From positions 1-64,000 of the forward strand of contig NZ_FOAT01000010.1 in the NCBI RefSeq assembly GCF_900109655.1: DNA of 64,000 nt, in the 5' to 3' direction. Shown piece after piece: positions 18,277 through 26,565 of the stretch. Origin of the DNA: Hominimerdicola alba (GTDB taxonomy: Bacteria > Bacillota > Clostridia > Oscillospirales > Ruminococcaceae). Positions within the stretch are counted from its first letter, which is position 1, and the number at the start of each line of letters is the position of its first letter. A program made the position numbers and the translations under genes. The notes under the pieces are model-generated. The model did not search any database. It had not been told where the DNA came from and worked only from the letters and a program-made list of their open reading frames with translations.

Positions 18277-18609
18277 ATGGCTGAAATTAAACTTGATCAA
18301 GCCACTATGCTGGAAAATATTTCAGCGTTACAGTTTAGTGTAGGTGAGATCACGATTTCTAATTTTTTGGACTCCGGTGTTGGCGAAGGCTCCCCTGCAA
18401 TGGAGCGTTTTGTTGAATTGTATTATGCTTTTTCAGAGCTTCTGGTGCAGTATAGGATGAAACTCAATGATGATTTGAGATTTGTAAATGAATCCTTGAA
18501 TCTTATGGTTGAGCAGGAGTCGGAATTTGCACAATACTTTGATGATAATCCGGCAGGTACATCGCCTTTGGGAGAGATATCAGGTGTAAGTCTTGATTTC
18601 GGAGGATAG
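18277..18609 (+). CDS. YwqI-like (DUF5344-type) helical LXG partner
   Basis: 110 residues from the ATG at 18277, with AAGGAG at 18263-18268. The in-frame GTG at 18268 is inside the ribosome site and is not used. It is helical, begins AEIKLDQATMLENIS and contains FLDSGVGEGSPAMERF, resembling the SACOL2603/YwqI (DUF5344) family of WXG-like LXG partners. It lies 12 bases after the YwqH-like gene and 2 bases before the first LXG gene, the same order as Bacillus ywqH-ywqI-ywqJ. Confidence 0.76.
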   Translation: MAEIKLDQATMLENISALQFSVGEITISNFLDSGVGEGSPAMERFVELYYAFSELLVQYRMKLNDDLRFVNESLNLMVEQESEFAQYFDDNPAGTSPLGEISGVSLDFGG

Positions 18610-18611
18610 AA

Positions 18612-20519
18612 ATGGGTTATAAAATAAAATACGAAGATATGTACTCGCTTTTGTGGTCATTTAATTCAGATATGAATTATTTGATAGAGACAGTTGACAA
18701 TTACAAAAGTGCTCTTGATTCATATCTAAATACAAGTGCAATGAGCGGAGAGACCGCAGATGCAGTGTATAATTATTTTCAAGAAGTCCATTATGTCTTT
18801 CTGGATTCGATCAAGCAGATAGCCCAGGCATTTCTTGATAATTTCGCAGGATATAAGGCGGGATATTATTCTATTGATCTTTCCACAAAATTTGTTCTGG
18901 ATGAAGAAGGTATTGAAGCAACAAAAGATAAGCTTGCAGATATTTACGAGATCTTCACAGATGAAAGTGCAAAGGTCAATTCAGCAATAAGTGATATCGA
19001 CAGCATAGATGGTGTCGAGCATTATGATGCCCCCGGTGATCAGGGAATACCTACATCACATGATAATCTCAATACTAAGCTTACAGATCTTGATACTAAT
19101 ATCAGTGATTTTGAATCAACTACTGTAACATCTATTGATAATTCAATAGAAACTCTTATGGCGCTGTTTATAAAGTCACTGGAAAGCCTTTTTGTGCCTT
19201 CACAGGTCGAACCAAACAGATATGTAGCTGGAACATTCGGAGAGAATCCTTATGCAGCAGCTGAGATCTATATGAATGAGATCCTTCAGCAAAACCATGA
19301 TAACAACGTTGAAATTCTAAATTCTATCTGGGAAAATGAGACAGAATTACATGAACTAGCTGAAGCTCGAAAGGTACAGGGTATTTGGAAGGCTGTAGGC
19401 GGCGGAGTTCTCATTGTAGTAGGCGTTGTATGTATTGTAGGTACAGCAGGTGCGGCTACACCAATCGTTGTAGGCGGCTGGGTAGCTGGCGGCGGTACAG
19501 TGGCATTCGGTGCAGCTGACCTGATTGAAGGTGGACAGGATATATATCATGGCTCAACTGGAGATCTTGATACAAGTTCATTCAATTATATCAGAGATAC
19601 AGTATTCATGGGCAATCAGAAAGTCTATGATATAACAGAAGAGGTATTTTCATTTGCAGCTGGAGCTATGTGTCCTATTGGCGCAGCGCAAAAGGCAGGG
19701 ACATTAACATGGCGTTCCGGTGGAGTAATACTTGGACAAGAAGTTTTGGGTGAAGCAGCAGGTTACGGTGGATCATATTTTGCTGGACAGTTTACTGATA
19801 ATGAGAAATTAAAGTTGCTGGCTGGTGTTGGTGCATCAATTCTTGTAGGTCATGCTGGCGATAGAATTGATACACATTTCAATTTATCCGGTACTCATGT
19901 TAATGTTCCTAATGCGCCTGATATAGATTCAAATCATATAAGACCTGATCTTGATTCTATAGCTGGTGATGTAAATGAGGGTGGTGCTATATTGAATAGC
20001 ACACATATCAATGCTTCAAGTAGTGATGTTGAAAGTTATCTTAGACGAGGTGTAGATATACCTGATCACATTAAAGATAGACTATCTTTTTTACAGAATA
20101 AAGGCGATTTAATTACGGGTTCTGTCGGAGAGTTTAGTATGTCAGATGTGAGTATAATGTCAAAAGAAACGGGTGTAGAATTCGCTCATGTTACAGTTGG
20201 TGATACAACATACTTAATTCGTGGCGATGTAACAAGTACTGTAATTCCTTATGATATTTTAGACGATATGAAGAAAAATAATGGAATATGGGACTTCCAT
20301 AGCCATCCTTTTGATGATGATTGTATTCCTTCTCCTGCTGATCAAGAACTTCTTAAAGATTTGTACAACCATACTGGACAGAGTGAAAGCGTAATAATAA
20401 CCCCAAATGGAAAAAAATCAACATTTGGTCCAGACGGAGTAATTAGTATAGATACAATACCGAATACAATTGATGCTGATAGACAAAAGGCTTTACTTGA
20501 ATTATTTGGAGGAGAATAA
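18612..20519 (+). CDS. LXG effector 1 with JAMM/JAB-like C-terminal domain
   Basis: 635 residues. N-terminal LXG helical domain (about 1-215), a Gly-rich hydrophobic segment (about 255-295) and a conserved pre-toxin part ending at FNLSG (about 427). The tail (about 430-635) is unlike those of effectors 2 and 3. It holds HSHP...S..D (H563, H565, S574, D577) with a possible partner E523, matching the JAMM zinc metalloprotease signature (E, HxH, S, D) except for eight rather than seven residues between the second His and Ser. It may be a peptidase or isopeptidase toxin, or a structurally related domain. GGAGG ribosome site. Followed 1 base later by a candidate immunity gene. Confidence 0.88.
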   Translation: MGYKIKYEDMYSLLWSFNSDMNYLIETVDNYKSALDSYLNTSAMSGETADAVYNYFQEVHYVFLDSIKQIAQAFLDNFAGYKAGYYSIDLSTKFVLDEEGIEATKDKLADIYEIFTDESAKVNSAISDIDSIDGVEHYDAPGDQGIPTSHDNLNTKLTDLDTNISDFESTTVTSIDNSIETLMALFIKSLESLFVPSQVEPNRYVAGTFGENPYAAAEIYMNEILQQNHDNNVEILNSIWENETELHELAEARKVQGIWKAVGGGVLIVVGVVCIVGTAGAATPIVVGGWVAGGGTVAFGAADLIEGGQDIYHGSTGDLDTSSFNYIRDTVFMGNQKVYDITEEVFSFAAGAMCPIGAAQKAGTLTWRSGGVILGQEVLGEAAGYGGSYFAGQFTDNEKLKLLAGVGASILVGHAGDRIDTHFNLSGTHVNVPNAPDIDSNHIRPDLDSIAGDVNEGGAILNSTHINASSSDVESYLRRGVDIPDHIKDRLSFLQNKGDLITGSVGEFSMSDVSIMSKETGVEFAHVTVGDTTYLIRGDVTSTVIPYDILDDMKKNNGIWDFHSHPFDDDCIPSPADQELLKDLYNHTGQSESVIITPNGKKSTFGPDGVISIDTIPNTIDADRQKALLELFGGE

Positions 20520-20520
20520 C

Positions 20521-20817
20521 ATGATAAATAAAGATACAGCTGCTGCTATTGCATACTTATCCATTGCAGATTTAGTAGGGCGTGATTATTTTAGAAGTCA
20601 TTTTAATGATGTATGTCACTGTTATCCTTCAAATGATTGTGATGATCTTGAATATGAGTACTTTATGGGGTTTGAAGGAAATGCAAAAACAGGAGTATGG
20701 ACTGTTTTTGCAAGAGTATCAGTGAATCGAGAAACTGAAAAGGTTACTTTACTTGATTACAAGCTGCCTAATGGCAATAGAATGGAAAATCCAATTAAAC
20801 CAACGAGTTTTGCATAA
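20521..20817 (+). CDS. Candidate immunity protein for LXG effector 1
   Basis: 98 residues from the ATG at 20521, supported by GGAGGAG just upstream inside the end of the effector gene. A longer frame from 20470 overlaps the toxin and lacks a site. It is probably a small alpha+beta protein: an N-terminal helix (DTAAAIAYLSIADL), then strands with VWTVFARVSVNR and KVTLLDYKLPNG, loosely resembling NTF2/PepSY-type immunity folds. No signal peptide or membrane helix, so it would act in the cytoplasm. The immunity role is inferred from its place directly after the toxin. Confidence 0.68.
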   Translation: MINKDTAAAIAYLSIADLVGRDYFRSHFNDVCHCYPSNDCDDLEYEYFMGFEGNAKTGVWTVFARVSVNRETEKVTLLDYKLPNGNRMENPIKPTSFA

Positions 20818-20893
20818 TATGTTTTTCACGGCATACCTTGTTCTAGGTAAAAAATTATTAGGCATAAAGAATAATTGATTTCGGAGGACAGAT

Positions 20894-22798
20894 ATGGGAT
20901 ATAAAATAAAATATGAAGATATGTATAGCCTATTATGGGATTTTAAAAGAGATATGGATTACTTGAAAGATTCAGTTGACAACTACAAAACTGCTCTTGA
21001 TTCATATCTAAATACAAGTGCAATGAGCGGACAGACCGCTGATGCAGTGTATAATTATTTTCAAGAAGTCCATTATGTCTTTCTGGATTCGATCAAGCAG
21101 ATAGCCCAGGCATTTCTTGATAATTTCGCAGGATATAAGGCGGGATATTATTCTATTGATATTTCCACAAAATTTGTTTTGGATGAAGAAGGCATTGAAG
21201 CAACAAAGGATAAGCTTGCAGATATATACGAGATCTTCACAGATGAAAGTGCAAAGGTCAATTCAGCAATAAGTGATATCGACAGCATAGATGGTGTTGA
21301 GCATTATGATGCCCCAGGCGATCAGGGAATACCTACATCACATGATAATCTCAATACCAAGCTTATAGAATTCGATACTACTATTAGTGATTTTGAATCA
21401 ACTACGGTAACATCTATCGATAATTCAATAGAAACCCTTATGGCACTGTTTATAAAGTCTCTGGAAAGCCTTTTTGTACCTTCACAGGTCGAACCAAACA
21501 GATATGTATCCGGTTCATTCGGAGAAAACCCCTATGCAGCAGCTGAGATCTATATGAATGAGATCCTTCAGCAAAACCATGACAGCAATGTGGAAATACT
21601 TGATGCTATCTGGGAGCAAGAGACCGAACTGCATAAAATGGCAGAAGATCGAAAGGTACAGGGTATTTGGAAGGCTGTTGGCGGTGGAGTTCTCATCGTA
21701 GTCGGTGTTGTATGTATTGTAGGTTCAGCCGGTGCTGCAACTCCTGTAGTTGTAGGTGCTTGGGCAGCAGGTGGCGGTACCATAGCTTTCGGAACAGCAG
21801 ATCTGATCGAGGGTGGTCAGGATATTTATCACGGCTCAACCGGAGATCTTGATACAAAGTCATTCAATTGGATCAGAGATACGGTATTCGATGGCAACCA
21901 AAAAGCCTATGATATTACAGAAGAGATATTTTCATTTGCAGCCGGAGCTATGTGTCCTATTGGTGCAGCTTCAAAAGCCAAAACATTAACATGGCGTTCA
22001 GGTGGAGTAATACTTGGACAAGAAGTTTTGAGTGAAGGTGCAGGTTACGGTGGACAGTATGTGGCATCAAAGTTTACCGATAATAAGACATTACAGATGA
22101 TTGCGGGAATGGCGGCATCAATGGGAACCGGTTATGGAACATCAAGGCTTGACCGCAGGTTTGATCTTTCGGGATATGTATCACCTGAGGTTAAAAAAGT
22201 CATCAGAGATCACGGTTTATCATTGACTGAGTTCGAGAAACTCAAGCTAAAAGATGTTGCTACATTATCAGATGCTGAAAAAGCATTGATGATAGATATA
22301 AGAAAATCTATGCCCGGTATAACATCAACTACACCTTTGCAAAAAACTTTACCTATAGATGATGTAAATAAATATTTAGGACCGGATGGTTATAAGGACA
22401 TCAGAGGTTATGTTGCTAGAACCGATGATCTGAATGGTCCTGTTATGTATAGTGACGTTGTTGAAACATCAAGATTGGATTATACCACCAGTACAGGTGC
22501 AAGACCGTTTCCGGAAGACGGAAATTCGTATGGTTATATTTCGTTTAAGACTACGACTCCTGAAAATGTAGAGATACCTTTTGGTCCGGAGCTTGGTGGA
22601 ACAAATACAGATGGTTACCCATGTACACAAAATGCATTTACAGGATCACGCAATACGAGAGTTGTACCCGAATGGAAGGTACCCTATGGATCTTCGCTGA
22701 AAATTAAAGATGGAGCAGAATTGCATCGAGTAGTAAACGGTGTAGACGAAGTTGTCGGAGTATTTGAAGGGGGATATTTTAAGGAGGTAAAGAAATGA
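20894..22798 (+). CDS. LXG effector 2 with unrecognised C-terminal toxin domain
   Basis: 634 residues. Residues 1-426 are nearly identical to effector 1 (LXG domain, Gly-rich hydrophobic segment, pre-toxin part ending RFDLSG). The tail (about 427-634) begins with a helical linker and continues into a beta-rich domain with DIRGYVARTDD, ETSRLDYTT, a Gly/Asn-rich GGTNTDGYPC stretch and a C-terminal strand VVGVFEGGYFKEV. The Arg and Ser/Thr pattern is weakly reminiscent of ADP-ribosyltransferases, but no catalytic motif could be fixed, so the activity is unknown. Upstream, 'atttcggagga' repeats the start region of the other two LXG genes. Overlaps the next gene by ATGA. Confidence 0.86.
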   Translation: MGYKIKYEDMYSLLWDFKRDMDYLKDSVDNYKTALDSYLNTSAMSGQTADAVYNYFQEVHYVFLDSIKQIAQAFLDNFAGYKAGYYSIDISTKFVLDEEGIEATKDKLADIYEIFTDESAKVNSAISDIDSIDGVEHYDAPGDQGIPTSHDNLNTKLIEFDTTISDFESTTVTSIDNSIETLMALFIKSLESLFVPSQVEPNRYVSGSFGENPYAAAEIYMNEILQQNHDSNVEILDAIWEQETELHKMAEDRKVQGIWKAVGGGVLIVVGVVCIVGSAGAATPVVVGAWAAGGGTIAFGTADLIEGGQDIYHGSTGDLDTKSFNWIRDTVFDGNQKAYDITEEIFSFAAGAMCPIGAASKAKTLTWRSGGVILGQEVLSEGAGYGGQYVASKFTDNKTLQMIAGMAASMGTGYGTSRLDRRFDLSGYVSPEVKKVIRDHGLSLTEFEKLKLKDVATLSDAEKALMIDIRKSMPGITSTTPLQKTLPIDDVNKYLGPDGYKDIRGYVARTDDLNGPVMYSDVVETSRLDYTTSTGARPFPEDGNSYGYISFKTTTPENVEIPFGPELGGTNTDGYPCTQNAFTGSRNTRVVPEWKVPYGSSLKIKDGAELHRVVNGVDEVVGVFEGGYFKEVKK

Positions 22799-23175
22799 TC
22801 GACGGAACATATGGAGTATATAAAGGTGAAGTTCATCGCATAGGCATAGGTGAAGGAGATGAAATACATCTGTACCCAAATTCTGAAAGTGAAATTGATG
22901 ATACATATATTGATAGATACAATTTAGGCAGCTATTCTAAAGTAGTAGATTCTTCAGAGCTTACAGAGATGTATGAATTATCATCATATGTGGATTATAA
23001 AGGCTATAAAATTAGTATTGCCCGTGAAACCAAAGATGAGTATGAATTATGGGTTGGCGATTGTGAAATTGCCAAAAAGCTTGGTTTTGACCGGTGTGAT
23101 AAATATGCATATAACATGATGGTCAAAAAAAGTGATGTAGAGGTTATTGTTGAAAAAACTCCGCTTAATTGGTAA
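22795..23175 (+). CDS. Candidate immunity protein for LXG effector 2
   Basis: 126 residues; start overlaps the effector stop as ATGA, with an AAGGAGG site in the toxin's last codons. No signal peptide or membrane helix. It appears to contain two similar beta-rich halves, YGVYKGEVHRIGIGEGDEIHLYP and VDYKGYKISIARETKDEYELW, each with a xYKG then basic/aliphatic strand pattern, which suggests an internal duplication. Immunity role inferred from tight coupling to the toxin gene. Confidence 0.7.
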   Translation: MIDGTYGVYKGEVHRIGIGEGDEIHLYPNSESEIDDTYIDRYNLGSYSKVVDSSELTEMYELSSYVDYKGYKISIARETKDEYELWVGDCEIAKKLGFDRCDKYAYNMMVKKSDVEVIVEKTPLNW

Positions 23176-23314
23176 TGGTTGCCTGTGTAATTGACCGGCT
23201 GTTTTAATACTATGATTTAGTTGATATATAAATTCCTAGTAATCAAGAAACGATTGACGTTTTTTATTCGTTAATTATTAAGGCTGAAAGAATAATTGAA
23301 TTCGGAGGACATAG

Positions 23315-25288
23315 ATGGGATATAAAATAAAATATGAAGATATGTATAGCCTATTATGGGATTTTAAAAGAGATATGGATCACTTAAAAGATACAGTTGA
23401 CAATTACAAAAGTGCTCTTGATTCATATCTAAATACAAGTGCAATGAGCGGACAGACCGCTGATGCAGTGTATAATTATTTTCAGGAAGTCCATTATGTA
23501 TTTCTGGATTCGATCAAGCAGATAGCTCAGGCATTTCTCGATAACTTTGCAGGATATAAGGCGGGATATTATTCTATTGATCCTTCAACAAAATTTGTTT
23601 TGGATGAAGATGGCATAGAAGCGACTGTAGCAAAGCTTGCAGATATATACGAGATATTCGCGGACGAAAGTGCAAAGGTCAATTCAGCAATAAGTGATAT
23701 CGACAGCATAGATGGTGTCGAGCATTATGATGCTCCCGGTGATCAGGGAATACCTACATCACATGATAATCTCAATACTAAGCTAACAGAGCTCGATACT
23801 AATATCAGCGATTTTGAATCAACTACTGTAACATCTATTGATAATTCAATAGAAACTCTTATGGCGCTGTTTATTAAGTCGCTTGAAAGCCTTTTTGTGC
23901 CTTCACAGGTCGAACCAAACAGATATGTAGCAGGAACATTCGGAGAGAATCCTTATGCAGCAGCTGAGATCTACATGAATGAACTCCTTCAGGAAAACCA
24001 TGACAGCAATATAGAAATACTTGATGCAATCTGGGATCAAGAGACCGAATTACATAAAATGGCAGAAGACCGAAAGGTAATGGGTATCTGGAAGGCTGTA
24101 GGCGGTGGAGTTCTCATCGTAGTTGGTGCTTTATGTATTGTAGCTACATGTGGCGCAGGTACACCCCTCGTTTTAGGAATAGCCGGTGGAGTAGCCGGAG
24201 GCGGTACTGCAATATTCGGAACAGTAGATCTGATCGAAGGCGGACAGGATATATATCACGGTTCAACCGGTGACCTTGAAACAAAGTCATACAATTTTGT
24301 TAAAGATAAAATATTCAGAGGCAATGAAAAAGTTTATGGTATAGTTGAAGAGGTATTTTCATTTGCAGCTGGAGCGATGATCCCTATTGGTGGTGCATAT
24401 AAGGTTGGTAAGTTGACATGGCGTTCCGGCGGAGTAATATTCGGACAAGAAGTTTTGGCTGAAGGTGCAGGTCATAGTGGCTCATATATTGCAGGAAAGT
24501 TTACTGATAATGAGAAAATTAAGATGCTCGCCGGACTTAGTGCATCGATTCTTGTAGGTAAAGCTGGTACCATGGCGGATAAACGTTTCAATTTATCTGG
24601 TTTGTACCCAAAACCTGTGAACCTTAAACCAAATGCGTTAAATGCAGTACCTGATTATAGAAGACCTGCTGTAATTAATACATTTTCAGATGCTCCCGAT
24701 GAGTTCAAGACTTTAATTAACAAATTATCTAAAAAATTGAAAGTCGGTGATTGTCCGACAAGTATTGTAAATGGAGTGCCTGTTGAAGGTGTATGCCATT
24801 ATGATCCTATAGATGATATTATAAGAATGAAGAAAAGTTATATTGATGATGAATACGCTGACATATTCAGGCATGAGTATGGTCATTTTGCCGATGCAAA
24901 GATGGGAGATCTATCCTCAGGAAACAATTTTATTAACGCGCTAAATTCTGATATTTCAAATATTCAAATGCAACAAATGCTTGATGATCTGGTTTCGTCT
25001 GGAGCGATTGATGATATTTGTATTTCTGATATTCTGTCAGGTTCTTTTAACAATGATCCACGTATTATAAATCGTTATAATAACGAGGGTTTTCCTTACT
25101 ATATGCATGACAACAATTATTGGAATGGAACAGCCGGTCCTGCATATGCAAGAGAGAAGGAAACTTTTGCAAATTTGTTTAGTATTTTTACAGGCTCAGG
25201 AAATAGCCAATCCATTTCATTTATGGAAAAGTATTTTCCGTCAACAACTTCAACTTTCAAAGATTTAATAAAAAAAGGGAGGCCATAA
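23315..25288 (+). CDS. LXG effector 3 with HExGH zinc-metallopeptidase tail
   Basis: 657 residues. Residues 1-429 repeat the common LXG and pre-toxin module (ending RFNLSG). The tail (about 430-657) contains FRHEYGHFAD, i.e. H520-E521-x-x-H524, and about 90 residues later REKETFANLF, whose E616 (or E614) is well placed as the third zinc ligand. HExGHxxD with a downstream ExFA is the pattern of the anthrax lethal-factor-like (ATLF) metallopeptidase group used in polymorphic toxins. Likely a secreted zinc protease acting in a target cell. The upstream gap (23176-23314) has a weak promoter-like TTGACG and repeats the 'ttcggaggaca' leader. Confidence 0.9.
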   Translation: MGYKIKYEDMYSLLWDFKRDMDHLKDTVDNYKSALDSYLNTSAMSGQTADAVYNYFQEVHYVFLDSIKQIAQAFLDNFAGYKAGYYSIDPSTKFVLDEDGIEATVAKLADIYEIFADESAKVNSAISDIDSIDGVEHYDAPGDQGIPTSHDNLNTKLTELDTNISDFESTTVTSIDNSIETLMALFIKSLESLFVPSQVEPNRYVAGTFGENPYAAAEIYMNELLQENHDSNIEILDAIWDQETELHKMAEDRKVMGIWKAVGGGVLIVVGALCIVATCGAGTPLVLGIAGGVAGGGTAIFGTVDLIEGGQDIYHGSTGDLETKSYNFVKDKIFRGNEKVYGIVEEVFSFAAGAMIPIGGAYKVGKLTWRSGGVIFGQEVLAEGAGHSGSYIAGKFTDNEKIKMLAGLSASILVGKAGTMADKRFNLSGLYPKPVNLKPNALNAVPDYRRPAVINTFSDAPDEFKTLINKLSKKLKVGDCPTSIVNGVPVEGVCHYDPIDDIIRMKKSYIDDEYADIFRHEYGHFADAKMGDLSSGNNFINALNSDISNIQMQQMLDDLVSSGAIDDICISDILSGSFNNDPRIINRYNNEGFPYYMHDNNYWNGTAGPAYAREKETFANLFSIFTGSGNSQSISFMEKYFPSTTSTFKDLIKKGRP

Positions 25289-25290
25289 AA

Positions 25291-25497
25291 ATGGATTATA
25301 AGACATTTAATCGATTCCTGAGACCATTAAATATTGCTTACAGAGATATATTCCATGAAATACCATGTATTCAAAATTATTCATGTACTCAAGACGAATA
25401 TGTGGAAGCTATGAAAAAATCGATAGAAACAGGTAAGCCTATTGATTCATACTTAATGAAAGCTGTAATGCCAGAAAACAAAGATGTTCTGATATAA
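25291..25497 (+). CDS. Small candidate immunity protein for LXG effector 3
   Basis: 68 residues, starting 2 bases after the effector stop, with AAGGGAGG inside the end of the toxin gene. Helical by composition and rich in Tyr, Asn and Glu (YTCTQDEYVEAMKK-like region in the middle). No membrane segment. The product is short for an immunity protein and lies just before a region of decayed sequence, so it may be 3'-truncated. Function is inferred from position only. Confidence 0.55.
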   Translation: MDYKTFNRFLRPLNIAYRDIFHEIPCIQNYSCTQDEYVEAMKKSIETGKPIDSYLMKAVMPENKDVLI

Positions 25498-25859
25498 TAG
25501 TTCTGAAATAATGAAACCTCGGCTTTGATTATTAGAGCCATCTACTGTACTTTACTACCGGTTACTATACTTCTCTACCAACGGCTGTAACTCTACTTTA
25601 CAGCCAATTACTTTACCTCACTGTAAGTTTGCTTACAGTATGGTGGAAGTGCCATGCTCCAAGGCATTACCGATTTAAGCTGTGTTTCAGTTGGATCCGC
25701 ACCCCACTTGGGCAGGACGGTCAGCAGATAGAGCAGATACCCATAGACATCAAGCTCATTTCTTTTGGCTGTTTCGATGATGCTCATAACTGCTTGTATA
25801 TACAGTAATAGCCCCTTTTAGGGACTGTGCAAACCACCACTTTAGTGGTGGTATTGATT
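25498..25859. other. Intergenic debris with hairpins and an IS66 remnant
   Basis: 362 bases between the effector locus and the HAD gene. It holds two short perfect hairpins: ggctgtaa/ttacagcc at 25583-25605 and actgtaag/cttacagt at 25620-25639. An IS66 transposase tail lies on the minus strand (25608-25796). Near the HAD stop is a hairpin ccacca/tggtgg (25833-25851) that could end HAD transcription. Nothing else is recognisable. Confidence 0.7.
25608..25796 (-). pseudogene. IS66-family transposase, C-terminal fragment
   Basis: Reading the minus strand from 25796 gives a 62-residue open frame with no start codon of its own, including SIIETAKRNELDVYGYLLYL, then LTVLPKWGADPT and MPWSMALP. These match the C-terminal IS66_C region of IS66 transposases ('IIETAK.NGLDPY.YL..LL..LP' followed by 'LMPW'). 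The rest of the element is missing, so this is a remnant. It marks past insertion at the variable end of the effector array. Confidence 0.85.
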
Positions 25860-26474
25860 TCAGAAGATTTCAGTCAGCTCACTTAGAGTTCTGATGATAT
25901 GATCGGGAGCTGATTTTGTTTTATCAAGCAGCTGATAGGCAGCTATTCCTTGCTTTATCCATACGGTTTTCATGCAAAGTTCCATAGCGGGGTAGATGTC
26001 ATTATCTAGGCGGTCGCCGATCATTGTGGCATTTTCTGGAGTGCAGTTTGACATTTCAAATGCTTTGAGGAATATGGCTTTATCGGGTTTGGATATACCA
26101 AGTTCAGCAGAAGCTGCTACTGTGCTGAAATATTTCAGCAACCCCCAGTTTTGGAGCCTTTCTTCGGTGCCCGGGGACTGGTTTGCTATTACACCCAGCT
26201 TATAGCCCTTTGCGTGGAGATATGCAAGGACTTTATCTGCATCGGAGTAGGGATATTCGTCCTCGCTGTGCCATGGTGTTCTTTTCAGCCCGAAGTATTC
26301 TATTGCTTCAAGGTCGCCTCGCAGGTTCTGCATGGCGAAGGAGATGCGCTTCTCGTTGAACTGCTCATAGGTTATGTCAGTGCCTTCGATGGCGTCTAGT
26401 ATCCTGTGTTCGTATGCTTTGGTTTCGTCGACGAGGGTCGAGCCTATATCGAAAAATAGCCATTGTGATTTCAT
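25860..26474 (-). CDS. HAD-superfamily hydrolase
   Basis: 204 residues. HAD motifs: motif I FFDIGSTL (D9 nucleophile, with Gly in place of the usual acid/base Asp two residues later), motif II in VIANQSPG (about 95-102), motif III lysine in GISKPDKAIF, and motif IV MIGDRLDNDI. Helical cap between motifs I and II (C1 type). The family includes small-molecule phosphatases and dehalogenases. The missing second Asp makes a simple phosphatase less certain. Preceded by its own promoter at 26523-26551 and not linked to the neighbours. Confidence 0.85.
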   Translation of the reverse strand: MKSQWLFFDIGSTLVDETKAYEHRILDAIEGTDITYEQFNEKRISFAMQNLRGDLEAIEYFGLKRTPWHSEDEYPYSDADKVLAYLHAKGYKLGVIANQSPGTEERLQNWGLLKYFSTVAASAELGISKPDKAIFLKAFEMSNCTPENATMIGDRLDNDIYPAMELCMKTVWIKQGIAAYQLLDKTKSAPDHIIRTLSELTEIF

Positions 26475-26522
26475 ATCAATTGTTCCATTCTGTTACGTTT
26501 TTTTACTGTCTTTACAGCGTAC

Positions 26523-26551
26523 AGTTTACCATATTTAGGGTAAGTTGTCAA
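26523..26551 (-). promoter_or_regulatory. Sigma-A promoter for the HAD gene
   Basis: On the minus strand, TTGACA (26551-26546), a 17-base spacer and TAAACT (26528-26523), about 50 bases upstream of the HAD start codon. Confidence 0.7.
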
Positions 26552-26565
26552 GAAAACGGTGGGTG

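Noticed and set aside
20161-20519. Nucleic-acid deaminase domain in effector 1 tail
   Set aside because: There is an HxH motif but no HAE/CAE with PCxxC pair; the JAMM order fits better.
22200-22798. ADP-ribosyltransferase assignment for the effector 2 tail
   Set aside because: Arg and Ser/Thr residues occur but no reliable R-S-E triad in order; left as unknown.
25540-25640. CRISPR-like short repeats
   Set aside because: The ggctgtaa and actgtaag blocks are two separate hairpins, not direct repeats with spacers.
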